From: Microbulbifer sp. TB1203
GTDB lineage: Bacteria; Pseudomonadota; Gammaproteobacteria; Pseudomonadales; Cellvibrionaceae
DNA length: 64,000 bases
Assembly (NCBI RefSeq): GCF_030997045.1
Contig: NZ_CP116899.1
Span: 1,860,001-1,924,000, forward strand
Reading direction: 5' to 3'
Under the pieces are notes generated by a model that worked only from the letters and a program-made list of their open reading frames with translations, was not told the origin of the DNA and did no database searches. How positions within the stretch are numbered: position 1 is the first letter of the stretch; each line of letters begins with the position of its first letter. A program made the position numbers and the translations under genes. Below are positions 36,705 through 45,900 of this stretch, piece by piece.

Positions 36705-37274
36705 TCAAACGTAAGCGCGGCACTGGATTTTGCACCATGTTCCGTCCGGTAGCAGAGCGCCGCCCGATTCATTCAGGATATGGCGAATCTTCCGGTTCCA
36801 GTCGTCCCGGACCAGAAACCATTCGTGATACCAGGGGTCACAGACCACGGCATTGGGCCCCCAGCCCTGGGGAGTGCCGCCACCAATACTGAAAAAAGCA
36901 TTGTCCCGCGGCCGCGTGTGCAGACCCATCACCACAAACATGTGATCGTGATCCGGCAAGCCCATCCATGCCATTCCGCGTTCACCGCGACCTCGAAGAT
37001 ACTCGAAGGCGAGAGCCGACTGTTCAGTACAATTACCGCACTTGGAAAATGCTGCCACCTGGGCTCTGATATCCGTCTCGCCGAGACCGGATTGCAGGTT
37101 GCGTTGTGTAAACTGTTGGCGGGCAAACTTTCTGCCTCGGGTGATCCAATCGTTCGTACCGACTCTTTCATCCTGCCTTCGATTGATTCCTTCTGCCCGA
37201 TTGCCCGCTTTAATACGCACGGTATTTTTTACATGATCGATTGCCCATTCGGCCCGTACCAGGTAAGTGCTCAT
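36705..37274 (-). CDS. Unknown protein with papain/transglutaminase-like C-H-D pattern
   Basis: 189 residues from the ATG at 37274 with AAGGAGAG 5 nt upstream. No signal peptide. C-terminal ~110 residues contain FSKCGNCTEQSALAFEYL, then LPDHDHMFVVMG and VVCDPWYHEW: a Cys, His, Asp order typical of papain-like and transglutaminase-like folds, with the Cys at a helix start. Such domains occur in bacterial effectors and toxin tips, but here the protein is short and unlinked to a secretion gene. The surrounding DNA is visibly AT-richer than the rest of the window, which suggests acquisition by transfer. No family name is claimed. Confidence 0.6.
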   Translation of the reverse strand: MSTYLVRAEWAIDHVKNTVRIKAGNRAEGINRRQDERVGTNDWITRGRKFARQQFTQRNLQSGLGETDIRAQVAAFSKCGNCTEQSALAFEYLRGRGERGMAWMGLPDHDHMFVVMGLHTRPRDNAFFSIGGGTPQGWGPNAVVCDPWYHEWFLVRDDWNRKIRHILNESGGALLPDGTWCKIQCRAYV

Positions 37275-37304
37275 TTTTCTCTCCTTAACCTGTAGCTCCA
37301 AAAT

Positions 37305-37683
37305 TTACTCAGTCGACAGCATCCACTTTGGAGGATGCCATTGGTTAAACCACGTCCGCTCAACCAGATACGACAAATAGATATCAAAGTCTTCACGAAT
37401 TGATTGTATTCCTCTCTTTTCACCGTTCGTTTTGCATCCAGCACCTTGGGCAGCTATTACCGGGGCACGCGGTAACCTTCCATCACCTGAAGCTGGCAGC
37501 CAGGCAGCACCCAAGGAAACCCTTTGCCGTGGTATTCTCTGTTCTGTTGCCGAACCCCAGATCTATGCCACCGGGTAACCGGCCCGGCCAGATCGTCGTA
37601 GAAGTTTTCACGCTCTATCTCAGTATTACCGCAGGCGGCCAGGCTGAGCTCAGGCAGCAGGGTACCAGCAGGTGCAAAACAGC
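37305..37683 (-). pseudogene. Probable broken lipoprotein gene upstream of the C-H-D protein
   Basis: On the minus strand one frame reads a lipobox-like LLPELSLAACGNTEIER and continues ENFYDDLAGPVTRWH to a stop at about 37464; a second frame, overlapping the first, continues EDFDIYLSYLVERTWFN to a stop at 37305, directly before the next gene's ribosome binding site. No good start codon is found: the N-terminus is cut where duplicated sequence begins at 37684. I interpret this as a lipoprotein gene broken by the duplication and a frameshift; the alternative is non-coding sequence. Confidence 0.4.
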
Positions 37684-37758
37684 GATTTTTTATACCAATC
37701 TTCCCAGGACATAGCCCATTCCTCGTACAGGTTTACATTTTTGTAGAGGCTATCAGGC

Positions 37759-37780
37759 AAATGTGAGAAAAGTTTGAGGA
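37759..37780 (+). promoter_or_regulatory. Tandem 11-bp direct repeat, site A
   Basis: AAATGTGAGAA followed immediately by AAGTTTGAGGA, a degenerate version of AAATTTGAGGA twice in phase at 11 bp. It ends about 134 bp before the kinase start at 37915. The 11-bp period is that of OmpR/PhoB-family binding sites; autoregulation by the downstream regulator is inferred. Confidence 0.55.
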
Positions 37781-37914
37781 TTGAGTAACGCGACGCTCTT
37801 TCTTACTCGGGTCACAAAGGGCAAAATCACCTCCAATGCCCGCCGGGACCGGCTGTTGCGGTTGGGGGAAGACGTCACAACCCTAAATAAGGGCTCCACT
37901 TACTGGCCACCCCA

Positions 37915-39309
37915 ATGCTCAAGAAAATCTCCCACAAACTGATGGCGACGATACTCGGGGTAACCCTGATCGCCGCCGCGGCCATCTATGCCAGTGGCTA
38001 CTTTGCGGTGCGCTCCGGTCTCGGCGGTATCACCGAACAGCTCCATCGCCGCCACCTCGACAGTTTCGCCGGCCGGGTCGGCAGCCTCTATGAAATCCAC
38101 CGGGGATGGGACGCGCTGCTGGCCGACGACCGCTGGCTGCGCAGCCTGTTTCCGGGGCAGCCGCGGGAGGCCTATCGTTTTGCGGCCCCCCCGGACAGAC
38201 GCCGGGGGCGGAGGCCACCGCCCTTCCCCAATATCCGCCTGCTGGACGCCGATGAAAGGGTACTGAATCCGGGCGGCCCCTTCCCGCCCGAACTGCAGTT
38301 TCCCATGGTGCCGGTGAGAGCCCATGGCGAGGTTGTCGGCTACCTGGGTTTCCCGGCCGGACGCGAGCTGCGCCGTACAGTGGAGGCCGGATTTACCGGC
38401 GCCGCGCTCTGGACCATGGTCGCCGGCGCGCTGGTGGCGTCACTGCTGGCGCTGGCGGCGGCACTGCTGCTGGCCCGGCGCCTGCTGAAGCCGGTGCATC
38501 ACCTCTCGGAAAAAGTGCACAGCCTGGCCAGCGGCGACTTCAGCCAGAGGGCCGGGATCTACGGCGAGGACGAAATCGCCGTGCTCGCGGAGGATGTGAA
38601 CTTCCTCGCCAACGCCCTGCAGCAGAACCAGCAGGCGCGACAGCGCTGGATCAGCGATATCGCCCACGAGCTGCGCACGCCGTTAACGGTACTGAGCGCC
38701 GAGGTGGAGTCGGCCCAGTACGGCATCCAGGGCTCTTCCGACGACATGCTTGAGTCCATGGGCGAGGAAATCCATCAGCTGAACACCCTGATCAACGACC
38801 TGCGCACGCTGACCCAATCGGACCTGGGCGGCCTGTCCTTCCAGCGCGAACGCATACCGGCGCGGCGCTTCTTCGACGACTATGCGCACAAAGCCACAAG
38901 CCAGTTGGAACCCCATGGTCTCAGCCTGGAACCGGATATAGAACTGGATGAAAAACTCAGCCTGTTTGCCGACAAAAGCCGCCTCAAGCAACTGCTGGAC
39001 AACCTGCTGCAGAACAGCCGGCGCTACACGGATGCAGGCGGCAAGGTGCAACTCTCGCTGTATCAGGACGAACGGGAACTGGTTCTGTGCTGGCAGGACA
39101 GCGCCCCCGGCGTGCCGGCGGAGAGCCTGCCGAAACTGTTCGAGCGGCTGTACCGGGTCGAGAGTTCACGCAACCGTGCAACGGGCGGATCGGGCCTGGG
39201 GCTGTCCATCTGCAAAAGTATCGTCGAGGCACAGAACGGCGTCATTGAAGCCGGACACAGCGAACTGGGCGGACTGGCGATCACCTGCCGTCTACCGTTG
39301 ATGACCTGA
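37915..39309 (+). CDS. Sensor histidine kinase (BaeS-like), copy A, intact
   Basis: 464 residues. TM1 (~10-30), periplasmic sensor (~31-158), TM2 (~162-186), HAMP (LLKPVHHLSEKVHSLASGDF, ~188-238), DHp with phospho-accepting H251 in SDIAHELRTPLTVL, and HATPase_c with the N box (LKQLLDNLLQNSRRYT), G1 (WQDSAPGVP) and G2 (GGSGLGLSI). The response regulator follows 16 nt later and is BaeR-like, so the pair resembles the envelope-stress system BaeSR. The downstream surface-protein and protease genes are candidate targets. Confidence 0.93.
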   Translation: MLKKISHKLMATILGVTLIAAAAIYASGYFAVRSGLGGITEQLHRRHLDSFAGRVGSLYEIHRGWDALLADDRWLRSLFPGQPREAYRFAAPPDRRRGRRPPPFPNIRLLDADERVLNPGGPFPPELQFPMVPVRAHGEVVGYLGFPAGRELRRTVEAGFTGAALWTMVAGALVASLLALAAALLLARRLLKPVHHLSEKVHSLASGDFSQRAGIYGEDEIAVLAEDVNFLANALQQNQQARQRWISDIAHELRTPLTVLSAEVESAQYGIQGSSDDMLESMGEEIHQLNTLINDLRTLTQSDLGGLSFQRERIPARRFFDDYAHKATSQLEPHGLSLEPDIELDEKLSLFADKSRLKQLLDNLLQNSRRYTDAGGKVQLSLYQDERELVLCWQDSAPGVPAESLPKLFERLYRVESSRNRATGGSGLGLSICKSIVEAQNGVIEAGHSELGGLAITCRLPLMT

Positions 39310-39325
39310 CAGGGGAGAAGGGTTT

Positions 39326-40009
39326 ATGACTGAAGGCGCACGACTGCTGATCGTCGAGGACGAGGCCAAGGTGGCCCGACTGCTGAAAAATTTCCTGCAG
39401 GCCCAGGGCTACAAGTGCGCCCTGCTGGACCGCGGTGACCTGGTGCTGGACTGGCTGGAAAACAACCGCGCCGACGTGATGCTGCTGGATGTGATGTTGC
39501 CGGGCATGGACGGTATGGAAGTGTGCCGCGCGGTGCGCGAGCGCTCTACCATGCCCATCATCATGCTCACCGCCAGAGTGGAGGAAGTGGACCAGTTACT
39601 GGGGTTGGAGCTGGGCGCAGACGACTATATCTGCAAGCCGTTCAACCTGAAAAACGTCGCCGCCCGGGTGGCAGCATTGCTGCGGCGAATAGAGTTTGAA
39701 GCCCAGGGCCCAGAGGCGAGCGAGCCCCGGGCGCTGCTGTTGGACGACGACAATCGCCTGCTGCTAATGGGTCAGCCGGTGGAGTTGACCGCTACGGAAT
39801 ACCGCATTCTCCGCCCGCTCTACGACCACAAGGGGCGCATCTACACCCGCAGCCAGTTATTGGACCTGGCGTACAGCGACTACCGCGCCGTGACCGAGCG
39901 CAGCATCGATACCCATATCAAATCTATCCGCAAGAAAATTGCCAGCGTGGTGCCGGAGGTGGAGTTGATTCACTCCATTTATGCGATGGGATACAAGTGG
40001 GAAGATTGA
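39326..40009 (+). CDS. OmpR-family response regulator (BaeR-like), copy A
   Basis: 227 residues. Receiver (~1-120) with acidic pair E11 D12, phospho-acceptor D55 (DVMLLDVMLPGMDG), Thr in MLTARVEEVDQLLGLELGADDYICKPF and its Lys; C-terminal winged helix (~130-227) ending LIHSIYAMGYKWE. EVDQLLGLELGADDYICKPF is close to BaeR. The coding end is 61 nt before a GTGCGC palindrome. The 11-bp-spaced direct repeats nearby fit this class of regulator. Confidence 0.94.
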   Translation: MTEGARLLIVEDEAKVARLLKNFLQAQGYKCALLDRGDLVLDWLENNRADVMLLDVMLPGMDGMEVCRAVRERSTMPIIMLTARVEEVDQLLGLELGADDYICKPFNLKNVAARVAALLRRIEFEAQGPEASEPRALLLDDDNRLLLMGQPVELTATEYRILRPLYDHKGRIYTRSQLLDLAYSDYRAVTERSIDTHIKSIRKKIASVVPEVELIHSIYAMGYKWED

Positions 40010-40393
40010 GCAGTGGATGATTTCTGCAGGATACGGCACAGCGAAGCTGTACCAATCTCCCAACCAGCGTAGGGTGCGCCGTGCGCACCAACCCGCCCTA
40101 GTGCGGGCCCTGGCGGTATCGGTGCGCACGGCGCACCCTAGGAAACTGGGCGAGCGCAACGAAGGTACCCGCCTGATTATGGAAAACCAACCGAAACTGC
40201 GGTCGCAGTTGCCTCCCTCTTCAGCCCATATTCCGATATTACAGGCGCGGGCTGAGATGATACGCAACCAATAAAATTACCGTCGCACAGGCCCGCAGCA
40301 GTAACGCGGCCGCTCCATGTGTGCACAGATATCAATATGAGCTACTGTACCGTGACCGCGGATCTCTCCGGCACCGCCACCCACCCGCGGCAA
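40010..40393. other. Intergenic stretch with GTGCGC palindrome, end of copy A
   Basis: No gene. TAGGGTGCGCCGTGCGCACC (40070-40089) and its inverse (40121-40140) form a large hairpin that would also serve as a terminator for the two-component genes. Similarity to copy B stops exactly after this palindrome. The remaining 250 bp contain nothing recognisable. Confidence 0.7.
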
Positions 40394-42808
40394 CTAACCC
40401 GCCGGCCAGGCGGAGACACCATCCACCGGCACCACCGGCTGCTCGAAGCCAGCGCAGTGACCGGTCTCGCCGAAGGCATAGTAGAGCAGCGGCGCGTCGG
40501 CGTGTCCCATGTCGGCCACATGCCCCTTGGCGTTATCGGAAAACGCCAGGCCCCACATTTCCAGGTATCCGGTCATATCCAGCTCCAGTAAATGGGACAG
40601 CACGATCAGATACCAGTCGTCGACGCCGAGCGCGGCCCCTTCGGCAAGCGCCATGCCGCCGAAGCCCATGCCCGCGGCCTTGGCGCCCCAGACGGAAGCC
40701 GAATTCCGCGCGGCCAGGTATTCCCGTTCGACAATCTGCAATTGCGGCAGCATGTTCCAACCACTCGCCAGCGCGCCCTGGTTCTGCGCCAGGGCCATCA
40801 TCTGCAGGAAGAGGATCTTTGTGTAGTTCTCGTTCCCCGCTATATTCTGCGCCTGCATAAAAGCGAAGGGATCCGGCTGGTTGCGGCTTTCCTGCACCAG
40901 CTCGAAGAGTTCCCGGTATTCGCGCACTGCTGTGCAAAAGTTCTGGAGCGGCGTCTCGCCAGCCTGGCCCGCGCGGTAGACCGCATAGTAGTAGTAGAGA
41001 TCGGTGGTGGAGTGGCTGCTCCAACCGCTGAAGCGGCGCTGCGGTTCCACCGAGTGGCCCAGCTCGTGCATATGGGTGGTCAACGCGTAGGGATTGAAAC
41101 CCCCGTCCGTGTCGTAGGGGTTGCCACCGCAGGCGGTACTGCAGCCGGCCTGATCCGCGTTCACATGCTGGACGTAGTCCACCTTGTAGATATCCAGGCC
41201 GTTGTCGGCGGCGAAGTCGTGTATCTCCGGCACTACGCCAATCCGCTCTCCCTTCATGCCCGATAAGGTGTAGGGATAGTTGATGAATTCGTTGACGATG
41301 GAGCCGTACAACGCATCGATACTGCCCAGCCAGGGATGGTTGATCAGGTGGCGCAGGTCGCGCCTGCTATGAATCTCGAAATCCGGAGTGGAGAATTCAG
41401 CCCAGTCGTATGCTTCCGCGTCCAGTGCCGCGAGGAATTGGGCACTGTCTTCCAGACCGTTCCAGTAGGGGTGGCGGCCGACATTATCGAATGTCAGTGA
41501 AACCGTCCCACCGTTTTCCTCGAACTCCAGCTGTACGGGACCGCCGTAGGGGGAGGTGAAATAGATGCTCTCCCCGGGCGCTACCGCCAGCCCCGCGGAA
41601 CGAGTGTATTTCGGCCGGTTGTACTGGTTGCGCCCGAACTGGTGAACGGCGATATCGCGCACCGTGCCCACGCGCACCCGGACCGCAATTGCGCTGCTAT
41701 CGTTGCGGGTGACCGTGACGGTTTTGCCAGGCAAGGCGTAGACGCCGGCGGCGCGGAAGGGTTTGCGGCTCACCAGCCCCACCTCCACCCGCTCCGGCAC
41801 TATATGGCTGAAATCCGCGCGACTGTAGTTGCCGAGATCCGGCTGGCCGTGGTTGAGCCTGCGATAGACATGTACTATGTGGTCAGCGAAAAAGGAGCGT
41901 AAAAAGTCTCCGCGCGCGCTGTTGGTACCCATGGGAAATACCGCCCGCGAGCGGTAGTGATCCGCGAGCAGGGCCAGCAGTTTTTCGTAGCGGTATTTCC
42001 CCGGCGCAGCGAAGATATCGATGCGATTGTGGTCGAAGGTGTCGAATGTGCTCTTGAGCTGCGCCACCGCATTGTAGAACTCGGAGTAATAGCCGGAACC
42101 CGACGGACAGGAATGGTTCGAGCAATCCCAGGGCATGAAGCTGAAATCGTCGGCCGCCAGGCGCACGAGCATCGCCTTGACCTCCGCGGCGGACGCGGGC
42201 AGGCTGCCGCCAGCCAGACCCGCATCGATCTCCGCATAGAGCGCCTCGTGGAAAGTCTGCGCCTGCTCCACATAGCGGTGATCGCCGCTGGCGAGGGCCG
42301 CCTCGAGCGGATCCCCGGCCACCGTGACGGCGAAGACCAGATCCGCCGCCAGCGCGCCGTCGCTGGCGGTGAAGGTGATATTTTCGTAAACGCCGATATC
42401 GGCACTGGCGGGCGTGCCAGAAAAAATCCCGCTGGCGGCATCGAAGTTCATCCAGGCCGGCAGATTGGCGGCGCTGAAAGTGAGGGAATCGCCGTCCGGG
42501 TCATTTACCACGGGGGTAAAACGGAATTCCTGCCCGGGCTCCACGGCAGCCGACGGAGTACTCGAGATCTGCGGCGCCCGGTTGTCATCGCCGTCGCCGC
42601 TATCTGGGCCGGCCCCGTCGGCGGAACCTGAATCATCCCCCGAATCATCCCCCGAATCGTCGCCGGCACCGGAACCGCCATCCGTATCCGCCGGGGTTTC
42701 GATTTCCGCCGGCAATGTGTCAGAAGCGACTCCCCCGCCGCAGGCGCTGAGGGCGGACAACAGAATGGCGAGCAGGCAGCTTCTGGCTATGGTGGTTCCA
42801 ATTCTCAT
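40394..42808 (-). CDS. ImpA-family (M88-like) lipoprotein metallopeptidase
   Basis: 804 residues. Lipoprotein signal MRIGTTIARSCLLAILLSALSACGG, then an Asp/Ser/Gly-rich linker (~38-75), a putative Ig/dystroglycan-like domain (APQISSTPSAAVEPG ... ADLVFAVTVAG, ~77-165) and a large zinc peptidase domain. The metal site is THMHELGHSVEPQ (HExxH in HELGH), with acidic residues downstream. The overall sequence (VHVYRRLNHGQPDLGNY; WLGSIDALYGSIVNEFINYPYTLSG) fits the Pseudomonas ImpA O-glycoprotease family. Outer-membrane anchored enzyme acting on glycoproteins or mucin-like substrates is the likely role. It is transcribed away from the two-component system, downstream of the giant gene. Confidence 0.85.
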   Translation of the reverse strand: MRIGTTIARSCLLAILLSALSACGGGVASDTLPAEIETPADTDGGSGAGDDSGDDSGDDSGSADGAGPDSGDGDDNRAPQISSTPSAAVEPGQEFRFTPVVNDPDGDSLTFSAANLPAWMNFDAASGIFSGTPASADIGVYENITFTASDGALAADLVFAVTVAGDPLEAALASGDHRYVEQAQTFHEALYAEIDAGLAGGSLPASAAEVKAMLVRLAADDFSFMPWDCSNHSCPSGSGYYSEFYNAVAQLKSTFDTFDHNRIDIFAAPGKYRYEKLLALLADHYRSRAVFPMGTNSARGDFLRSFFADHIVHVYRRLNHGQPDLGNYSRADFSHIVPERVEVGLVSRKPFRAAGVYALPGKTVTVTRNDSSAIAVRVRVGTVRDIAVHQFGRNQYNRPKYTRSAGLAVAPGESIYFTSPYGGPVQLEFEENGGTVSLTFDNVGRHPYWNGLEDSAQFLAALDAEAYDWAEFSTPDFEIHSRRDLRHLINHPWLGSIDALYGSIVNEFINYPYTLSGMKGERIGVVPEIHDFAADNGLDIYKVDYVQHVNADQAGCSTACGGNPYDTDGGFNPYALTTHMHELGHSVEPQRRFSGWSSHSTTDLYYYYAVYRAGQAGETPLQNFCTAVREYRELFELVQESRNQPDPFAFMQAQNIAGNENYTKILFLQMMALAQNQGALASGWNMLPQLQIVEREYLAARNSASVWGAKAAGMGFGGMALAEGAALGVDDWYLIVLSHLLELDMTGYLEMWGLAFSDNAKGHVADMGHADAPLLYYAFGETGHCAGFEQPVVPVDGVSAWPAG

Positions 42809-42931
42809 TATGCTTCTCCCACCACCTCTCCCTGGCGGTATAAAATTTTGCTGCGGGTTAGGTCCGCAACCCTACAGAAAAGGCTAACGCTTTCGCGTTA
42901 GCCTCTCGTTACCATCTAACGTTTTCTGGGC

Positions 42932-45900
42932 CTATTCCACAGTGACACCCACCTTTTCACTATGGCTGTAACTGCCGTCGCTACCCAGGATGTAATAGCT
43001 AAAGCTGTCACTGCCTATATAGTAAGCATCGTCCGGGGTGTAGATAAACTCCCCCGAGTTTTCATCGAGCGTCACGCTGCCGTAGGCAGGTCCCGTATCG
43101 ATCCGGCACATCTCGCCTCCGCCAATCGGCAGCACCCCTGACAGGACGGCGCTTCCCCGGGTGGCCACGGCAATCCCGCGCCGGGCCGGTGCGGTATCGC
43201 CGGCCAGGAAGCCGTCGTGGCCGTTGCCGCTCATATCATCTGCCTTGCCATTCTCGAAGGTGTAATAAGCGGCCAGGTTGGCTGGCGGTGTGTCGAAGCG
43301 CTTCTGCATATTCGATGCGATCTCCGCTTGCGTAAGCGTTTTATTCCAGATGCGGACCTCGTCGATCCCGCCCTTCCAGTAAGAATGATTAATTGTACTC
43401 CAGGCGCCGATCCGCAGAACGGTTGCCGCATTAACACTGGCGATATTTGCCGTAGAACCACTCTTAACAGCCTGCCCATTGACATAGAGCGTTGCCGTAT
43501 TGGTCGAGCGGTCGACTGTCCCCGCCAGGTGAATCCATGTGCCCCGAGTGATCTCATTAGCGTCGATGACCCACAAGGCCTGGCTGCCATCCGCCAGGAA
43601 AAACCCTGGCCGCAATTTGCTATCAATCCAGTCCAGGCGCAACAGCCAACCCGCCTTAGCGTACCCGCCCAGCTTTTTGCCGACAATGTTACGGTAGCTG
43701 CCCGTGCTGTTGGGGTCCGCATACACCCAGGCTTCCACACTAAAGTCACCGGTGCCGAACTCCAGCTGCGGATCATTCGCTACCTGGATATAGTCGCCGT
43801 TGCCGTCAAAACTCAGGCTGTTGTCGGTGCTGTAGATATACCCGGGGCTGTTATACAGCGTGGCGTTGTAGTAGTTGGCCGTGCGATCCGTCAGGGTGTC
43901 GCTGTTGTCCTGGTCGTAGTTGTAGTAGAACAGCAGGTTCGGCTCGCTTGGTGATACCGCCAGGTTCATATGCTGCCGTATCTGTTCCTGGGAGCGGGCG
44001 TCGGTCCATACGCGGGTTTCATCCAGCGCACCCTCAAGCCAGTCGCCGCTCAGGAGCTTGTTGGGTCCCAGCACGATATCACCGTAGGAAGCTTCGGCGT
44101 TTTTAAGAGTTTCCGCTTCCAGTTCTCCATTGAGGTACATACGCACAGTGGAGGTTGTCGCATCGTAAGTCAGGGCGATGTGGTACCAGGTATCCACCGT
44201 TAGCCGTGTGGAGCTGTATGTGCCGGAGTTTCCCAACCAGCTAAAAATTTGCCCGTCGCGGTATAGCCCCAGCAATGTGCGCCCGGGGCCCGAACTATCG
44301 AGCTGCTGGAATATGTGGCGATTCATCCCTCCAAGTGCATCCACTTTGACCCAGGTTTCCACCGTGAAAGAGGTGGTGGCCGGATTGAAAGTGCCGTTCA
44401 GCGGCACGCGCGCATACTGATTAGTGCCGTTCAGGTACAGCGCCTTGTGGAAACCGGCATTGAGCAGGGAGGCCTCCTGTCCTTCGACATAGACCCAACC
44501 GGAACAGGCCCGGCTACCACTCTCGGTGCCGTCCGACGGTATAACACAGAACTGCAGATAGTTGCCGCCTACACCCTGGCCCAGGGCGTAGGAACTGCCG
44601 GTACCCAGGGTGGTGACAGTGGTTCCGGCCAAATCCGGCGCCATGTTCCATTGATAAGTACTGCCGCTCTCGGCATCGCCGTCGACATCGCTGTACTCGT
44701 AGCTTCCGCTCAGGGTATACCCCTCGCGCGGTGCACCTGCAACCATCACGGAACTCGCCTCAGGCGGCGTATTGAGCGCAGCCGCACAGGCAGTGCCGGT
44801 ACCGTCGCACAAGTCGAAGGAGAGTTTTTCAGTGTAAGTAATATCGGAAAGCGAATAACTGAATGCATCCTGCACCAGATCGCCGACGGTAAACTCGAAC
44901 TGCTCATCCAACAGGGACCCGTACGAGCCTTTTTTATAAACGGAACCCTGGGCCCCGTAGAAATAGACATTGGTAGGCGTGCAGGTTGCCTCCTGAATGT
45001 TATAAGACGCCTGCGCTGTTTTGAAAGGCACTCTCACTCCGGCGTTAAGAACCGTGTCATTAGTGAATACGGGATTCAGCGTGACTGACAGACTCGCCTC
45101 GATAATGCCGTCTCCATTCGAATCATTAGCGGCGTCCGGCGTCATGATGAGGCTGGTGCGCGGGTCAAATGTGTGCTTTGTACCATCCTCCAGCGTGAGC
45201 ACCGCTGTCGGAATCAATTCGATGGAGAAGGTCTGATGTAGATCCGCCGTTGCCCACAAGTAGGACTCAAGCACGCTGTATTTCATTTTGTAGTAGAGAT
45301 CATCACCATTGCTAGAGGCGAAGAATTCGTCCTTGCAGCCCTCTTTTTCCCCGCTCAGGCTCATTGCCAGTTCGTCCCAGTCAGAGGGGGTATACACCAC
45401 TTCATCAACCCATTCCGGAAGGGAAATCTGCCCCTCCAAGCGCAGGCTGTTGCCGGAAACCGCTGTGCCGGTGGCCGTTCCCGATGACGACGAAATACTT
45501 TCCGAATAGGAAGCATAGTCGCCGGAAATCCGTTCGTTGAAGCCGCCGATCTCCGAACTGATATACGCGGGCAATTCGGTGCCGACGCTGAAATCGTAGT
45601 CGCTCAGGCTCAGTTTCGCTTCGGCCCGGAAGCTGGGCGAGGTGGCGGTGAATTTTGCACCGTCTTTCAGGGCCAGGGAGGTAACCACTTCTATCCGTCC
45701 ACCGGGCTGTACCTCGTCGGGATAACTCACCGAAAAATCCACTGGCAGGTTCGCTTCGACAGTGCCGCCGTTAAACTCCAGTTCTGTAAGTATGGAGAGG
45801 TTGCCCGCCATACTCAGGTCCATCACCTCACTGTCTATGGGCAATCCCGGTACCGCGCCTAGGTCATAGGTGGAGGTTTTGGTCAGCGTATTGTCCTGCC

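Larger units (their letters stand above)
37684..40140. repeat. Long direct duplication, copy A
   Basis: Nearly identical to 53465-55240 except for a 678-bp internal deletion in the other copy and a 3-bp length change before the kinase start. It covers an upstream control region, the kinase, the response regulator and the terminal GTGCGC palindrome. The two copies lie 15 kb apart in direct orientation. Confidence 0.95.
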
